Part shown: piece after piece, positions 40,421 to 49,726 of the stretch
Position numbering within the stretch: the stretch's first letter is position 1
How the letters are laid out: each line of letters starts with the position of its first letter
From: Granulosicoccaceae sp. 1_MG-2023
GTDB lineage: Bacteria; Pseudomonadota; Gammaproteobacteria; Granulosicoccales; Granulosicoccaceae
Direction: 5' to 3'
NCBI GenBank assembly: GCA_030546905.1
Contig: JAUOPI010000015.1
Span: 30,465 to 94,464, forward strand
DNA: 64,000 bases
Notes under the pieces: model-generated
The model's input: the letters and a program-made list of their open reading frames with translations, nothing else
What the model was told of the DNA's origin: nothing
Database searches by the model: none
Translations under genes and position numbers: made by a program

Positions 40421-42022
40421 ATGCAAAAACGCGGACGATTGCGTTCAGCGGGCCTCGGCCCCGGCCTGCTTTATCTCCTCTATCTGTTTGTTTCGGGCTG
40501 CGCCACGGCAACCAAGCCGGCGGCTGATGAGGCAGACACATCGTCACCGGCGAAGAACAACGCCGATGCGTTCTTTATTGCCGATGCGCCGGTACCGGAA
40601 TTTATTCCGCAAGCTCCCGAGCCCGCGCCGCCTCAGGCGCGCTATTCCCTGGAAGTAGAGAATCTGCCGCTGGCCGAGTTTATCAGCGCGGTGGCGCGTG
40701 ATGCCGGGCTTGATTTGTTGATACACGGCGCGCCGCAGGGGAGCATCACTCTGCGTATGCAGGAGCGCACGCTGGGCGAGATCCTCGATGCGGTGGCCGC
40801 TCAGGCGGCGGTGCGTTTCCGTCTGGCTGACCGCACCTTGCGTGTCTATGAGGACACGCCCTATCTGCAAACCTACCGTGTGGACTATCTGAACATCGAG
40901 CGCGAGTCGGGCAGTGCGGTGGAGCTGTCGACTCAGGTCGACAGTATCAGCCTGACCATTGATGCGCAGGGACAGGGTGTCGGCGGCAGCAACAGTTCCC
41001 GTGCCCACGTGAACAACAGCAGCCACAATCAGTTCTGGCAAACCCTGGCGCGCAATGTGGCCGGTTTGCTGGGTATCGGGGACGACAAGGCTGAGCAACG
41101 GGTGATGAGCAATCCTGAGGCCGGCGTGCTGGCGGTGCTGGCGACCGATACAGAGCATCGCAAGGTGCGCGACTATATCCGCACTGTGTCTGAACGTGCG
41201 CGCAAACAGGTGCTGATTGAGGCCTTGATTGTGGAGGTGGCGCTGAACGACGATTACCGCGCCGGGGTGGACTGGCGGGTCCTCAGCGGCGACAGCACAC
41301 AGACGCGTTATCTGCAATCGACAGCCATGACCACGACGGCGGAAGGCAGCCTGCCGGGGCTGGGCAGCGAGGCCGGTGCCATGCTCAGTGTGGTCCGCGA
41401 AACCGCCGACAGCTCGCTTTTGTCCACGCTGAGTCTTCTGCAACGCTTCGGTGATGTGCGGATTCTCTCCAGTCCCAAAATCAATGCGCTGAACAATCAG
41501 CCGGCGGTCCTGAAGGTGGTCGATAACCGCGTTTACTTTACCGTCGGGGTGCAGCGCATTGAGTCCGAAGACACCTTCGAAAAACTCACCACCACCTCGG
41601 AAATCAAAACCGTCCCCGTCGGGCTGGTGATGAATGTGATCCCGCATATCAGCGACGACAACGATATTCTGCTCAATATCCGCCCGACCATCTCGCGCAT
41701 TATCGGCTATGTCTCCGACCCGAATCCGGATCTGGCTGAGGTTGATGTGAGTAATCTGATTCCGGAAATACAAGTCCGCGAGATGGAGTCCGTGTTGCGG
41801 GTGCGCGACGGTGGCATGGTGGTGATCGGCGGACTGATGCAGGAAACCGTCTCCGACGCTCGTCAGGGCGTGCCGGGCTTGTCACGTGTGCCGCTGCTCG
41901 GGCGCTTGTTCCGTCAGGACGAGAAAAACAGCGCTAAAACCGAGTTGTTGATTGTGCTGCGTCCGGTGGTGATCGATTCCGCTGCGCGCTACCGGGAGGG
42001 TGTTTTCGAATGGGAAAAATGA
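40421..42022 (+). CDS. mshL: MshL-like outer-membrane secretin
   Basis: A 533-residue secretin that forms the outer-membrane pore for the pilus. It has a lipoprotein signal (hydrophobic stretch ending FVSGC, near residue 26), a Pro-rich spacer, an STN/N-domain (YSLEVENLPLAEFISAVARDAGLDLLIHG), a short-repeat domain and the C-terminal secretin domain (QVLIEALIVEVALNDDYRAGVDW; RVPLLGRLFRQDEKNSAKTELLIVLRPVVI). These match the MshL branch. Its stop overlaps the next start. Confidence 0.9.
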   Translation: MQKRGRLRSAGLGPGLLYLLYLFVSGCATATKPAADEADTSSPAKNNADAFFIADAPVPEFIPQAPEPAPPQARYSLEVENLPLAEFISAVARDAGLDLLIHGAPQGSITLRMQERTLGEILDAVAAQAAVRFRLADRTLRVYEDTPYLQTYRVDYLNIERESGSAVELSTQVDSISLTIDAQGQGVGGSNSSRAHVNNSSHNQFWQTLARNVAGLLGIGDDKAEQRVMSNPEAGVLAVLATDTEHRKVRDYIRTVSERARKQVLIEALIVEVALNDDYRAGVDWRVLSGDSTQTRYLQSTAMTTTAEGSLPGLGSEAGAMLSVVRETADSSLLSTLSLLQRFGDVRILSSPKINALNNQPAVLKVVDNRVYFTVGVQRIESEDTFEKLTTTSEIKTVPVGLVMNVIPHISDDNDILLNIRPTISRIIGYVSDPNPDLAEVDVSNLIPEIQVREMESVLRVRDGGMVVIGGLMQETVSDARQGVPGLSRVPLLGRLFRQDEKNSAKTELLIVLRPVVIDSAARYREGVFEWEK

Positions 42023-42876
42023 ATCTGCCCGTAGCCTGCCCGCGACCGCCTGTGCCGGTGCAATGGCCGGTCCGCACGGGGGACAAAAGCCCTGATCCGG
42101 ACGCCGCTGCACGTCCTGTGCTGATTTGGGTTTGTCTGTGCGGCGCGGCTGCTTTGATGGGGCTGTTGACCCTGGTCTTACTTCGGCAATGGCAACAGGC
42201 GGTGTTTGCCGACGCCTTGGATCTGCTGCGTCAACCAGTGGCACAGCTGCCGGTGAATACGCCTGTGATGGCGGTTGCGCCGCCCGCGGCAAGAGAGCCT
42301 GAACTCAGCGAACGCCAGCTCGCGCTGCTGGCACTGGCTAAAACACCGGTCGCACACGGGCCGTCGCAGCCGGCCAAAGAGCAGCCTGTTGCAAGGCCTC
42401 ACACGCAGCCTGTAGCAAAGCCTCCGGTGCCGCGTGCTGTGGTGCTGCTCAAGCCGCAGCCACCGGGGCTGGATGAACAGATCCGCGCCATTGTCGCTAC
42501 GGGTGCGGACAGACCGCAGTGGCTGCAAACCCGGCTGATGCAGCTGTACCGTGCCGGCAAAGTTAATACAAGCCTGCTGCGTGCCCTGGCCGAAAGCTAT
42601 GCCGGCTCAGGGCAATGGGCGCGCGCGGCCCTGATGCTGGAAAAGCTCAGTCAGGCAGGCGAGCCTGAGCTGCGCGACCACTATAACCTGGCGGTCGCCT
42701 CAGACCGTGCGGGTTTCGCCGCGCGGGCTGTTACGGCATACCGGCGCCTGTTGCAGGAAGCGCAGGCCGCCACCGCGCCGGTGTTTTTCGATCCGGCACA
42801 AATTCACACACGACTGGCATTTTTACAAGGAGAGGAAAATGCTCGGAGAACGACTGATCGAGCGGGGACAGATTAG
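42010..42876 (+). CDS. MshN-like TPR protein with membrane anchor
   Basis: A 288-residue protein with a transmembrane helix at about residues 37-58, an Ala/Pro/Lys-rich periplasmic linker, and tetratricopeptide-like helices at about 170-250 (SLLRALAESYAGSGQWARAALMLEKLSQAGEPELRDHYNLAVASDRAG). Place and build match MshN of MSHA clusters, a bridge between the inner membrane and the secretin. GGGAGGG lies 9 bases before the ATG at 42010. The end overlaps the ATPase gene by 38 bases. Confidence 0.75.
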   Translation: MGKMNLPVACPRPPVPVQWPVRTGDKSPDPDAAARPVLIWVCLCGAAALMGLLTLVLLRQWQQAVFADALDLLRQPVAQLPVNTPVMAVAPPAAREPELSERQLALLALAKTPVAHGPSQPAKEQPVARPHTQPVAKPPVPRAVVLLKPQPPGLDEQIRAIVATGADRPQWLQTRLMQLYRAGKVNTSLLRALAESYAGSGQWARAALMLEKLSQAGEPELRDHYNLAVASDRAGFAARAVTAYRRLLQEAQAATAPVFFDPAQIHTRLAFLQGEENARRTTDRAGTD

Positions 42877-44404
42877 CCGGGATCAGTTGCAGATCGCGCT
42901 GACAGAGCAAAAACGCAATGGCCAGAAGCTCGGACGGGTGCTGGTTAAATACGGCTTTCTTGATGACGGCGTGCTGCGTCAGGTACTGGCCGGCATGCAT
43001 GGTAGTGAATCGGTCAATCTGCACAAACTCAAGCCCTGCCCGCAAGCGCTGGCCTGTCTTCCGGTGGCCGAAGCCCGCCGTCTGGGCGCGGTGCCTGTAT
43101 CACTGACTGCTGCCGAGTGGGTGCTTGCCTGTACCGATACGCGATCGGTGCGGCTGCGTGACCGCCTCAGACTACGTCTGCCGGCGGGGCGGCGTTTGCG
43201 CCTGTTGCAAGCGACCGAAGCGGATATAGCGGCGGCGATTTCGGCGTTCTATGTCAGCGACAATGCGGTTGCCGGCAAACAGGCCGGCGCTGCGCCGGAG
43301 CCGCAAGCGCTGCTTGCCGAAGCGGTCAGACAGGGCGCTTCGGATGTGCATTTGGAACCCGGTGACGGGTATTTGCGTATTCGCTTCCGTGTCGATGGCG
43401 TGTTGCATGAACAGCGTTCGCTGCATGCCGAACAATGCAAGCCTCTGGTCGGGCAACTGAAAGTGCTGGCAGGTATGGATCTGGCCGAAACCCGTAAACC
43501 GCAGGACGGCCGCTTCACCCTGACCCTTGCGGGTATGGCGGTGGATTTCCGCGCTGCCAGCTTCCCGACTATTCACGGCGAAAGTCTGGTGCTGCGGGTG
43601 CTCAAACCGATGCGCGATGTGCTGTCGCTCGAAGGCATAGGTCTGGGCAAGCGGGATCTGACCGCCATTGCCGCGCTGATCGATAAACCCGATGGCCTGA
43701 TATTGATTGCCGGGCCAACCGGCAGCGGCAAAACCAGCACGCTCTACGCAATTCTTGAACGGCTTAACGATGGCAGCCGGAGTATCGTCACGCTGGAAGA
43801 TCCGGTCGAGTTTGCCGTCAGTGGTATTCGCCAGAGCACGCCCGGCAGGCGCGGCGGGATGAGTTTTCACGAAGGGCTGAAGTCGCTGATGCGGCAGGAC
43901 CCGGATGTGGTGGTCGTCGGTGAGATCCGTGACGGCGAAACCGCAACGATTGCGCTGCGTGCGGCCATGACCGGGCACCGCGTGCTGGCCACCGTGCATA
44001 CGCGTTGTGCTTTTTCCGCTCTGCAAAGGCTGACCGATCTTGGTGTGCCGCCGGGCATATTGCAAGGCAATATCAGCGGGGTGGTGGCGCAACGCCTGAT
44101 CCGCCGCAATTGTCGCTGTGGCGCACGGGCCGATTGCCCGGATTGTCACGGCAGCGGCTTTCATGGCCGGCAGTTGGTTGCAGAGATACTGCGCCTGACG
44201 GCAGCGGTGGAGCAGGCCTACTGGCAGGGTGATCTGGCGCTGGCGAAACAGCAAGCCAGACTTGGCTTGTGGCGTCCATTGCAGGAAAGCGCGCAGGACT
44301 TGCTCAAAGCCGGCACCGTGGCGGCGCAGGAAGTGCAGCGTGTTCTGGGTAGCAGCGGAGGTGAAGCCGATGACGGACTATCTGCTCACAACCTTGTCAG
44401 CTGA
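42839..44404 (+). CDS. mshE: MshE-like pilus assembly ATPase (GspE/PilB family)
   Basis: A 521-residue hexameric ATPase that powers pilin polymerisation at the inner membrane. An N-terminal GspE_N domain (LGERLIERGQISRDQLQIAL) precedes the ATPase core with the Walker A GPTGSGKTST (Lys298), the Asp box TLEDPVEF, Walker B PDVVVVGEIRDGETA and the His box. Metal-binding Cys are in CRCGARADCPDCHG. In MSHA systems this N-domain can bind cyclic di-GMP; that is family knowledge. AGGAGAGG precedes the ATG at 42839; the longer upstream frame overlaps mshN. Confidence 0.93.
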   Translation: MLGERLIERGQISRDQLQIALTEQKRNGQKLGRVLVKYGFLDDGVLRQVLAGMHGSESVNLHKLKPCPQALACLPVAEARRLGAVPVSLTAAEWVLACTDTRSVRLRDRLRLRLPAGRRLRLLQATEADIAAAISAFYVSDNAVAGKQAGAAPEPQALLAEAVRQGASDVHLEPGDGYLRIRFRVDGVLHEQRSLHAEQCKPLVGQLKVLAGMDLAETRKPQDGRFTLTLAGMAVDFRAASFPTIHGESLVLRVLKPMRDVLSLEGIGLGKRDLTAIAALIDKPDGLILIAGPTGSGKTSTLYAILERLNDGSRSIVTLEDPVEFAVSGIRQSTPGRRGGMSFHEGLKSLMRQDPDVVVVGEIRDGETATIALRAAMTGHRVLATVHTRCAFSALQRLTDLGVPPGILQGNISGVVAQRLIRRNCRCGARADCPDCHGSGFHGRQLVAEILRLTAAVEQAYWQGDLALAKQQARLGLWRPLQESAQDLLKAGTVAAQEVQRVLGSSGGEADDGLSAHNLVS

Positions 44405-45566
44405 CGGCCAGCAGGCACGTTTCGCGCGCAGTTTTGACGATTTTCAGGCGCTTGACCGCTATTGCCGCGAACGGCAACTGACCCTCCTGTCCTATCGCGT
44501 GGTGACTGCGCCGCGTGGTGGCCGGCGTTTGTCACGACAGGATGCGGCCTTGCTTTGTGAGCAGCTGGCGATGTTGCTCGAATCGGGTATTGTGCTGGCC
44601 GATGCCCTCAATGATGTGGCTGAACTCAGCGACAAAAGCGCGACACGGCGTGTGCTGAGCGGCTTGCAGCAGCGTGTGGCCGCTGGCGAAGCGCTTTCGG
44701 TGGCGCTGGCCGGACAGGTCAGCGGATTGCCGGGTTACGCTCTGGCGATGATTCGTGCCGGCGAACAGAGCGGGGCTATGGTGCAGGCTTTACGCGAGAC
44801 CACAGCGGCCTTGCAGTGGCAGTCAGCATTGCAAGCCAGGCTCTGGCGGGCGGTGTCCTACCCTTTGTTCAGCGGCTTGTTGTTAGTTGGTGCGCTGGTG
44901 TTTCTGATGCTTTATCTGGTGCCGCAGCTGGAAGGCTTTCTGCGTGCTACCGGGTTTACCCTGCCGTGGTACAGCGAAGCACTGATCAGCTTTTCAACAC
45001 AGCTGCGTCGCCATGGCTTGCTGGTCTTGCTCTTGTTTCCGGTGTTGCTTGTGCTGCTTTGGCTGAGCACGCGTATCAGCCGCGCCTGGCGGCACTGGCT
45101 GCGGAGTCTGCTGTTGCGCCTGCCGGTGGTCAGCACCATCGCGCGGGAGTTGCACCTGTCGCGCTTCTTTCACTTCAGTGGCCTTTTATACAAGGCCGGT
45201 ATCAGCCTGCCCGACGCAATCAGGGAAGCGGCTGCGGTCAGCGGCGGCAACCAGGCAGCATTATGCCGCGTGGCGGACGATCTGGCCTCAGGCATGGCAC
45301 TGCGCGCGGCGCTGGAGGCCAGTGCCGAGATCCCGCCCCTGAGTCTGCGCTTGCTTGCTGTGGCCGAACGCGGCGGTCGTCTGGAAACTGAGCTGGCACG
45401 GATTGCAGGCTTGCATAATAAAGCGCTTGAGGAATCGCTCAATAAGCTCGAATCGCGGCTCGGACCGGCCATGTTGTTGGCAGTCGGGGCCTTGATGGTG
45501 TGGGTTATCGTCGGCGTTATCGGACCTGTTTATGACGGTATTGCTGCCATGGGGATCGGGCTGTGA
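44370..45566 (+). CDS. mshG: MshG-like inner-membrane platform protein (GspF/PilC family)
   Basis: A 398-residue inner-membrane protein with the two tandem GspF domains of pilus platform proteins (LCEQLAMLLESGIVLADALNDVAE and the repeat FFHFSGLLYKAGISLPDAIREAAA), each followed by a hydrophobic helix pair, and a last helix at the C terminus (LLAVGALMVWVIVGVIGPVYDGI). It works with the MshE ATPase. The ATG at 44370 has GGAGGTG upstream and overlaps mshE by 35 bases; the stop overlaps the GTG of the next gene. Confidence 0.9.
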   Translation: MTDYLLTTLSADGQQARFARSFDDFQALDRYCRERQLTLLSYRVVTAPRGGRRLSRQDAALLCEQLAMLLESGIVLADALNDVAELSDKSATRRVLSGLQQRVAAGEALSVALAGQVSGLPGYALAMIRAGEQSGAMVQALRETTAALQWQSALQARLWRAVSYPLFSGLLLVGALVFLMLYLVPQLEGFLRATGFTLPWYSEALISFSTQLRRHGLLVLLLFPVLLVLLWLSTRISRAWRHWLRSLLLRLPVVSTIARELHLSRFFHFSGLLYKAGISLPDAIREAAAVSGGNQAALCRVADDLASGMALRAALEASAEIPPLSLRLLAVAERGGRLETELARIAGLHNKALEESLNKLESRLGPAMLLAVGALMVWVIVGVIGPVYDGIAAMGIGL

Positions 45567-46894
45567 GCGGCCGCCGGTTGTTTCTCAGCGACAGCTATTG
45601 CTATCTGGTCGGCGACGGGCAATGCCTTGCGCTCGATCCGCAGCGGCCGGAGCAGGCAAATATGATGGTGCGCCCGGGAACCGCGCTCACGCTGGTGCTG
45701 GATGCGCTTGCCGAGGATACCTTTGTCGAAACGCTGCCTGCCGGTGTCTCGCGGCGGCAACGCAGACAGATACGCCGTGCCACGCAGGCCCGCTTAACAC
45801 AGTTATACCCGGAGGCACTGGTGCGGGTCAGCGATTGTGCGTCCGGGCATCTGCTTTGTTCGGTGCTGGAGCCCGACAGCCGCTTGCGGCAGTTGCGTGC
45901 ATGGCTGGCAGAACGGCGTTGCCGCATCAAGGCGGTGGTCGCGCTGGGAAGTCTGGCGCCGGCACACGAGCCTGAAGGGCGCCGGCTTTTGCAGCTCGAC
46001 TGCCATGATGGGGCTGCTTGTCGGTTCAGGCTCTACGACGGGCGCATGCTTGTGCATCAGCGCGCCGTACCGCTGACGCAGTCGCCGCCCTGGCCGGAAA
46101 TCTACTCCGCGCTGCGTGAGACGGTCAGCTACTTCCGCCAGAGCGCAGTGCTCGGGGAAGACCGCCCCGGCTTGCTGTACACCGGCGCGGTGCACGGCGG
46201 CTCGGCACTGCTGACCCATCTGCGTGACCGCTATGCCATGACAGTGCACCGCACGGGGCAGCTGCCGGACTATCTCAATCATTTGCCGCAGCCGGCACGG
46301 GGAACAACACGCTATCTGCTTCCGCGGGCGTGGCAGAGCGAGCGTCAGGCCTGTATTGCTGACTATGTTTTGCCCAGAGCACTGGCGGCGTTCTGCGCGC
46401 TGTTGCTGGCCGCACTCTTGTTTAACCTGACTTACTACCACGATCTGAAGACGGCGCTGAGCCTGTTGCAATCGCGACCGCCACAAAGCAGCACACAGGC
46501 CGGCGGCGCCTATGAGGACCCCGCGGCGCTGCTTGCGTTCTGGGAGCGACTTGCCCGCACGGCTGAGCAACCGCTGATTATGGAACTGGGCTACATGCTG
46601 GCCCGGCAGCCGGCGTTTTCACTGCGCCACGTACAGTGGCGGGGTGCTCAGGCACAGCAAGCGCCCAGGCTGGAAGCGGAGTTGATGCTCAGCGGCGTCG
46701 GTGCCGATGAGGCGGGTGACTATAGTCAGAAACTACAAGCCTGGCTGGAAACGCATTTTCAGGGCAATGCGAGTCTCAGCCCGGTGACGCGGGGATCTGA
46801 GAAGCTGAGCGGGGTTGTCGGCGAAGGGCAGAGGCCCTTATTGGCTCAGGAGCGGCGTTGGCGTTTGATTCTGGAGCACGCTGATGTGGATTGA
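45563..46894 (+). CDS. MshI-like pilus alignment protein (PilM/PilN-like fusion)
   Basis: A 443-residue protein. The first 270 residues resemble a degenerate actin-like PilM domain (RRRLFLSDSYCYLVG start; LRETVSYFRQSAVLGEDRPGLLYTGA), followed by one transmembrane helix (about 272-295) and a periplasmic PilN-like region. This is how MshI is built. It would link the cytoplasmic motor to the periplasmic parts. The start is GTG overlapping the previous stop with GGGGATCGGG upstream. Sequence conservation is low, so the assignment rests on place and layout. Confidence 0.7.
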   Translation: MSGRRLFLSDSYCYLVGDGQCLALDPQRPEQANMMVRPGTALTLVLDALAEDTFVETLPAGVSRRQRRQIRRATQARLTQLYPEALVRVSDCASGHLLCSVLEPDSRLRQLRAWLAERRCRIKAVVALGSLAPAHEPEGRRLLQLDCHDGAACRFRLYDGRMLVHQRAVPLTQSPPWPEIYSALRETVSYFRQSAVLGEDRPGLLYTGAVHGGSALLTHLRDRYAMTVHRTGQLPDYLNHLPQPARGTTRYLLPRAWQSERQACIADYVLPRALAAFCALLLAALLFNLTYYHDLKTALSLLQSRPPQSSTQAGGAYEDPAALLAFWERLARTAEQPLIMELGYMLARQPAFSLRHVQWRGAQAQQAPRLEAELMLSGVGADEAGDYSQKLQAWLETHFQGNASLSPVTRGSEKLSGVVGEGQRPLLAQERRWRLILEHADVD

Positions 46895-47420
46895 GCGGAC
46901 GGTACTGCTCAGCGCGCTGAAGCGGCGCCGGCGCTGGTTTTTACTGCCGGCCTTGCTGCTACTGCTCAACAGCGTGCTGTTCTGGCGGGCGCTTGAACTG
47001 CAGGCGAGCGTGCATAGTGAGCGACAGCATCATCTGCAGGCCCGGGTGCGCCGTGAGGAACAAGCCCGTAATCAGGCACAGTTACATGCTTTGCAGGCGC
47101 ATATGCAGGGCTTGCCGCGCTTTGATGCGGGGGCCGCGTCGCGGGTTTTGGGCTATTTGCATGATGCCAGTGCAAGGCTCGGTTCATCCTTGCGTTACCG
47201 TGAAGTGGCTGCAAGCCCGGCGCCGGCGCCGCTGCAGGCACTGGCGCTGGAACTCACCGGAAAGGTCGCGGCCATGCCGGTGTTGCTGGCGTTTCTCGAC
47301 GATCTGCAGGCCAGCCAGAGCGGTACCGAAGTGGAGTCGTGTGATGTCAGCCGCGCGGCGGATCAGCTGCAGCTGCTGGCGCGCTGTAAGGTACGTTGGG
47401 TGTTCAGGGAGGAAGACTGA
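46884..47420 (+). CDS. MshJ/PilO-like pilus alignment protein
   Basis: A 178-residue protein with a basic N terminus, one transmembrane helix (about 19-37), a coiled-coil region rich in Glu/Gln/Arg (about 42-75) and a small alpha/beta domain ending in LLARCKVRWVFREE. That is the PilO build; MshJ fills this place in MSHA clusters. It overlaps the previous gene by 11 bases and shares its stop with the next start. Confidence 0.68.
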   Translation: MWIERTVLLSALKRRRRWFLLPALLLLLNSVLFWRALELQASVHSERQHHLQARVRREEQARNQAQLHALQAHMQGLPRFDAGAASRVLGYLHDASARLGSSLRYREVAASPAPAPLQALALELTGKVAAMPVLLAFLDDLQASQSGTEVESCDVSRAADQLQLLARCKVRWVFREED

Positions 47421-47728
47421 TGCGTGGGCTATTGTTTTTGCTGTTGCTTGCGACATTGCCGCTGGCGGCGGCTGAGCGTCCGGTGCGTTGGTTTAATTTG
47501 CCGCAACAGGCAGCGCGTGTGGCAACACCGGATCCGAAAATACCCGATCCGCCAGCGCTTCCTGAGCCGCCTGTTGTGCCGCAGTTCGGCGGCTTTTTGC
47601 AAAGCCCCTCAGGACAGCGCGTTTTTCTGCGTCTGTCCGGGCAGGAGAGACGTTGGCTGAGTGTCCGCAGCGCTGCACCGCTGCAAGTGCCGCTGGCGCC
47701 TTTGTTGTCAGCCGGGCCGCTCCGGTGA
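47420..47728 (+). CDS. MshK/PilP-like small periplasmic protein
   Basis: A 102-residue protein with a clear signal peptide (LLFLLLLATLPLAAA, cleavage near 18) and a Pro-rich mature part with a short beta-rich end (FGGFLQSPSGQRVFLRLSGQERRWLSVRS). This resembles PilP/MshK pilot-like proteins that contact the secretin. The ATG overlaps the previous TGA, with GGGAGGAAG upstream. Confidence 0.65.
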   Translation: MRGLLFLLLLATLPLAAAERPVRWFNLPQQAARVATPDPKIPDPPALPEPPVVPQFGGFLQSPSGQRVFLRLSGQERRWLSVRSAAPLQVPLAPLLSAGPLR

Positions 47729-48780
47729 TGCGCCGTTCAGGGCAGCGCGGGGCAGTCTTGCTGTTGTTGTGTCTGGCGCTGATTGTCAGTTCCGGTGTGG
47801 TGTTGCGCCAAACGCTTGCAGAACATCGCCATAGCGTGCGCTACACGGCGCCTGGCATGCGCCTGCTGGCAGCCCGCGACGAGTTGATCGCCTATGCGGT
47901 GAGCTATGCCGATCACTACGGACTTTCCGGCGCAGGGCCGGGCCATTTGCCCTGTCCCAACACGCAGCTGCCGGACGGTAGCCGCAGCTCTGAATCGCCG
48001 GACCCGCCCTGCGGCGGAGAGCCGCTTGCGCTGGGACGTTTACCGCGGCAAAGCGGCAGCGACGCCGCACAGCGGGTGACGGTGTTCCAGCGCGGCACTT
48101 ACGATGCAAACAATGCGATCTGGTATGCCGTCAGCGCTGCGTTTGTTAACAACCCGGCCGCTCAGGTGAACCCCGCGACTGAGGCCACGCTGACGCTGGA
48201 CGCACGGGAGCAGGTGGTGGCGGTGCTGATCGATCCCGGTGCGCCGTTTGCGGGCCGTGCCGGCCGGCCTTCCTTGCAGCCGGCGGCCTATCTGGAAGCA
48301 GAGAATGCCGACGGCGATACGGTTTTTGCCAATCTCAGCGGGGATGAGGGCAATGATCGGGTGCTGCCGCTCAGCCGCGCGCAGTTGATGCCTTTGGTGC
48401 GCCGGCGCGTTGCCGCCTATATCCTCGACTGGCTCAGTCAATGGTCACAGTCGCAGTGTGGCGCGGAAGGCTTGTGTTTCCCGCCGGCCGGCGATGAGGA
48501 CGGATATTGCCGCGCCGACCTCAGCGAGGGGCGCTTGCCCTTGCTGGCAGATGATTGCGAGGCTGCCGGTCTGCTGGAGCAGGAACTCAATGAGGCGGGC
48601 ATTGCGTATGAGCGGCATTGGTTTGTCCGCAATGGCTGGCCTGCCTGGGTTGACTATGCGGTGGACCCGTTGTGCGTCAGTGGCGCCGCCGCTTGCGAGG
48701 TGCTGGTAGATGACACGCTGTCCGGCGGGCCTTTGCAGATACGTGTGTTGCCCGCGCGTCCAATGGCGGAGAACCTTTAG
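47728..48780 (+). CDS. Atypical pilin-like / minor-pilin protein with PCP motif
   Basis: A 350-residue exported protein. Its N terminus is short, with basic residues then RGAVLLLLCLALIVSSGVVL: hydrophobic like a prepilin, but without the Gly-Phe cleavage site and the Glu at +5. This resembles the PilX/MshP/GspK class of minor pilins. The mature part has GHLPCPN near residue 78, a motif shared with the next pilin gene (GRLPCPA), and several Cys pairs that suggest disulfides. Lacking Glu5, it would lie at the pilus tip. It begins on the stop of the previous gene. Confidence 0.7.
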   Translation: MRRSGQRGAVLLLLCLALIVSSGVVLRQTLAEHRHSVRYTAPGMRLLAARDELIAYAVSYADHYGLSGAGPGHLPCPNTQLPDGSRSSESPDPPCGGEPLALGRLPRQSGSDAAQRVTVFQRGTYDANNAIWYAVSAAFVNNPAAQVNPATEATLTLDAREQVVAVLIDPGAPFAGRAGRPSLQPAAYLEAENADGDTVFANLSGDEGNDRVLPLSRAQLMPLVRRRVAAYILDWLSQWSQSQCGAEGLCFPPAGDEDGYCRADLSEGRLPLLADDCEAAGLLEQELNEAGIAYERHWFVRNGWPAWVDYAVDPLCVSGAAACEVLVDDTLSGGPLQIRVLPARPMAENL

Positions 48781-48869
48781 CGGCCCGCGGGCACACTGCC
48801 GACCAGTTCAAAGAATCCGATGAAAATGTGAATACAATACGCTTTCCCTGTCATTTCCCAACGGTTCGT

Positions 48870-49583
48870 ATGTCTGTCATTTCCTCTGTTCAGCGTGGTT
48901 TCTCGCTCGTCGAACTGGCCGTGGTGCTGGTGGTTGTCGGCTTGTTGCTGGGCATGATCCTCAGACCGCTGGGGGCAGGCTACGAACAGTCCAAACGTCA
49001 TCAGGCCATGCTGCAGCTGGATGAAATCCGCGATGCGCTGATCGGCTTCGCTGCGGCCAATGGCCGTCTGCCTTGTCCGGCCGCCGCTGATAGCGCCGGT
49101 CAGGAGAGTCAGTACTGCGATGAGCCCCATGGCTTTGTGCCCTCCGCCGCGCTTGGTATCAGCGGGCATTTCAACAGCGCCGGCCTGCTGCTCGATCCGT
49201 GGGGAAACCCCTTGCGATACAGTGTCAGTCTTGCAGATACGGACAGCGCGGGCACGCCGGGGCGGCCGGATTTTGTCAGCGAGAACGAGATGCATGAAGT
49301 CGGTATGTCGAGGCTGAAAGCGGATCTGGTTATTTGTGCCACGGCCACGCAGGGCACCTGCAGCGGTGGCGATATCCGCGCCAATCAGGTGCCGGCGGTG
49401 ATCTATTCACTGGGCAAGGACCCGTCGGCCGAAGGGCATCAGAGCGAGAATCTCGATAGCGACGGGGTTTTTGTGGTGCGCAGCTACTCGCAGATCGAAG
49501 GTGAGCGCTTCGATGACATTATCGTCTGGTTGTCCGACAGCCTGCTGTTTACCCGCCTATTGCAAGCCGGAACCTTGCCTTAA
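48870..49583 (+). CDS. Type IV prepilin-like protein (PCP type)
   Basis: A 237-residue prepilin. The 10-residue leader ends QRG and is followed by FSLVELAVVLVVVGLLLG, giving cleavage between Gly and Phe and Glu at +5. The mature domain has LIGFAAANGRLPCPA and DPWGNPLRYSV, seen in GspH-like minor pilins. A GTG further upstream (48828) would add 14 residues; the ATG at 48870 gives the normal short leader. It follows the previous gene by 89 bases. Confidence 0.82.
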   Translation: MSVISSVQRGFSLVELAVVLVVVGLLLGMILRPLGAGYEQSKRHQAMLQLDEIRDALIGFAAANGRLPCPAAADSAGQESQYCDEPHGFVPSAALGISGHFNSAGLLLDPWGNPLRYSVSLADTDSAGTPGRPDFVSENEMHEVGMSRLKADLVICATATQGTCSGGDIRANQVPAVIYSLGKDPSAEGHQSENLDSDGVFVVRSYSQIEGERFDDIIVWLSDSLLFTRLLQAGTLP

Positions 49584-49620
49584 ACGCCCCGCGTGTCACG
49601 CTATTGCCGGCGATTTTTTT

Positions 49621-49636
49621 TGTGAGGCAGTTCACA
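49621..49636. promoter_or_regulatory. Perfect CRP/Vfr-type site before the last pilin gene
   Basis: TGTGA-N6-TCACA matches the CRP core consensus exactly and is flanked by TT on the left and AA on the right. Its centre is 61.5 bases before a start predicted from a TAGTAT -10 element at 49678-49683, the classic class I distance. The 11-base string TTTGTGAGGCA here (49619-49629) recurs at 49683-49693. Confidence 0.6.
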
Positions 49637-49726
49637 AAGCATCCTATCTGAGAGTGCGAAGGGATTAACACTTTCACTAGTATTTGTGAGGCATTTCTTC
49701 ATTTTGCACAGCAAGGAGGCTGATCA

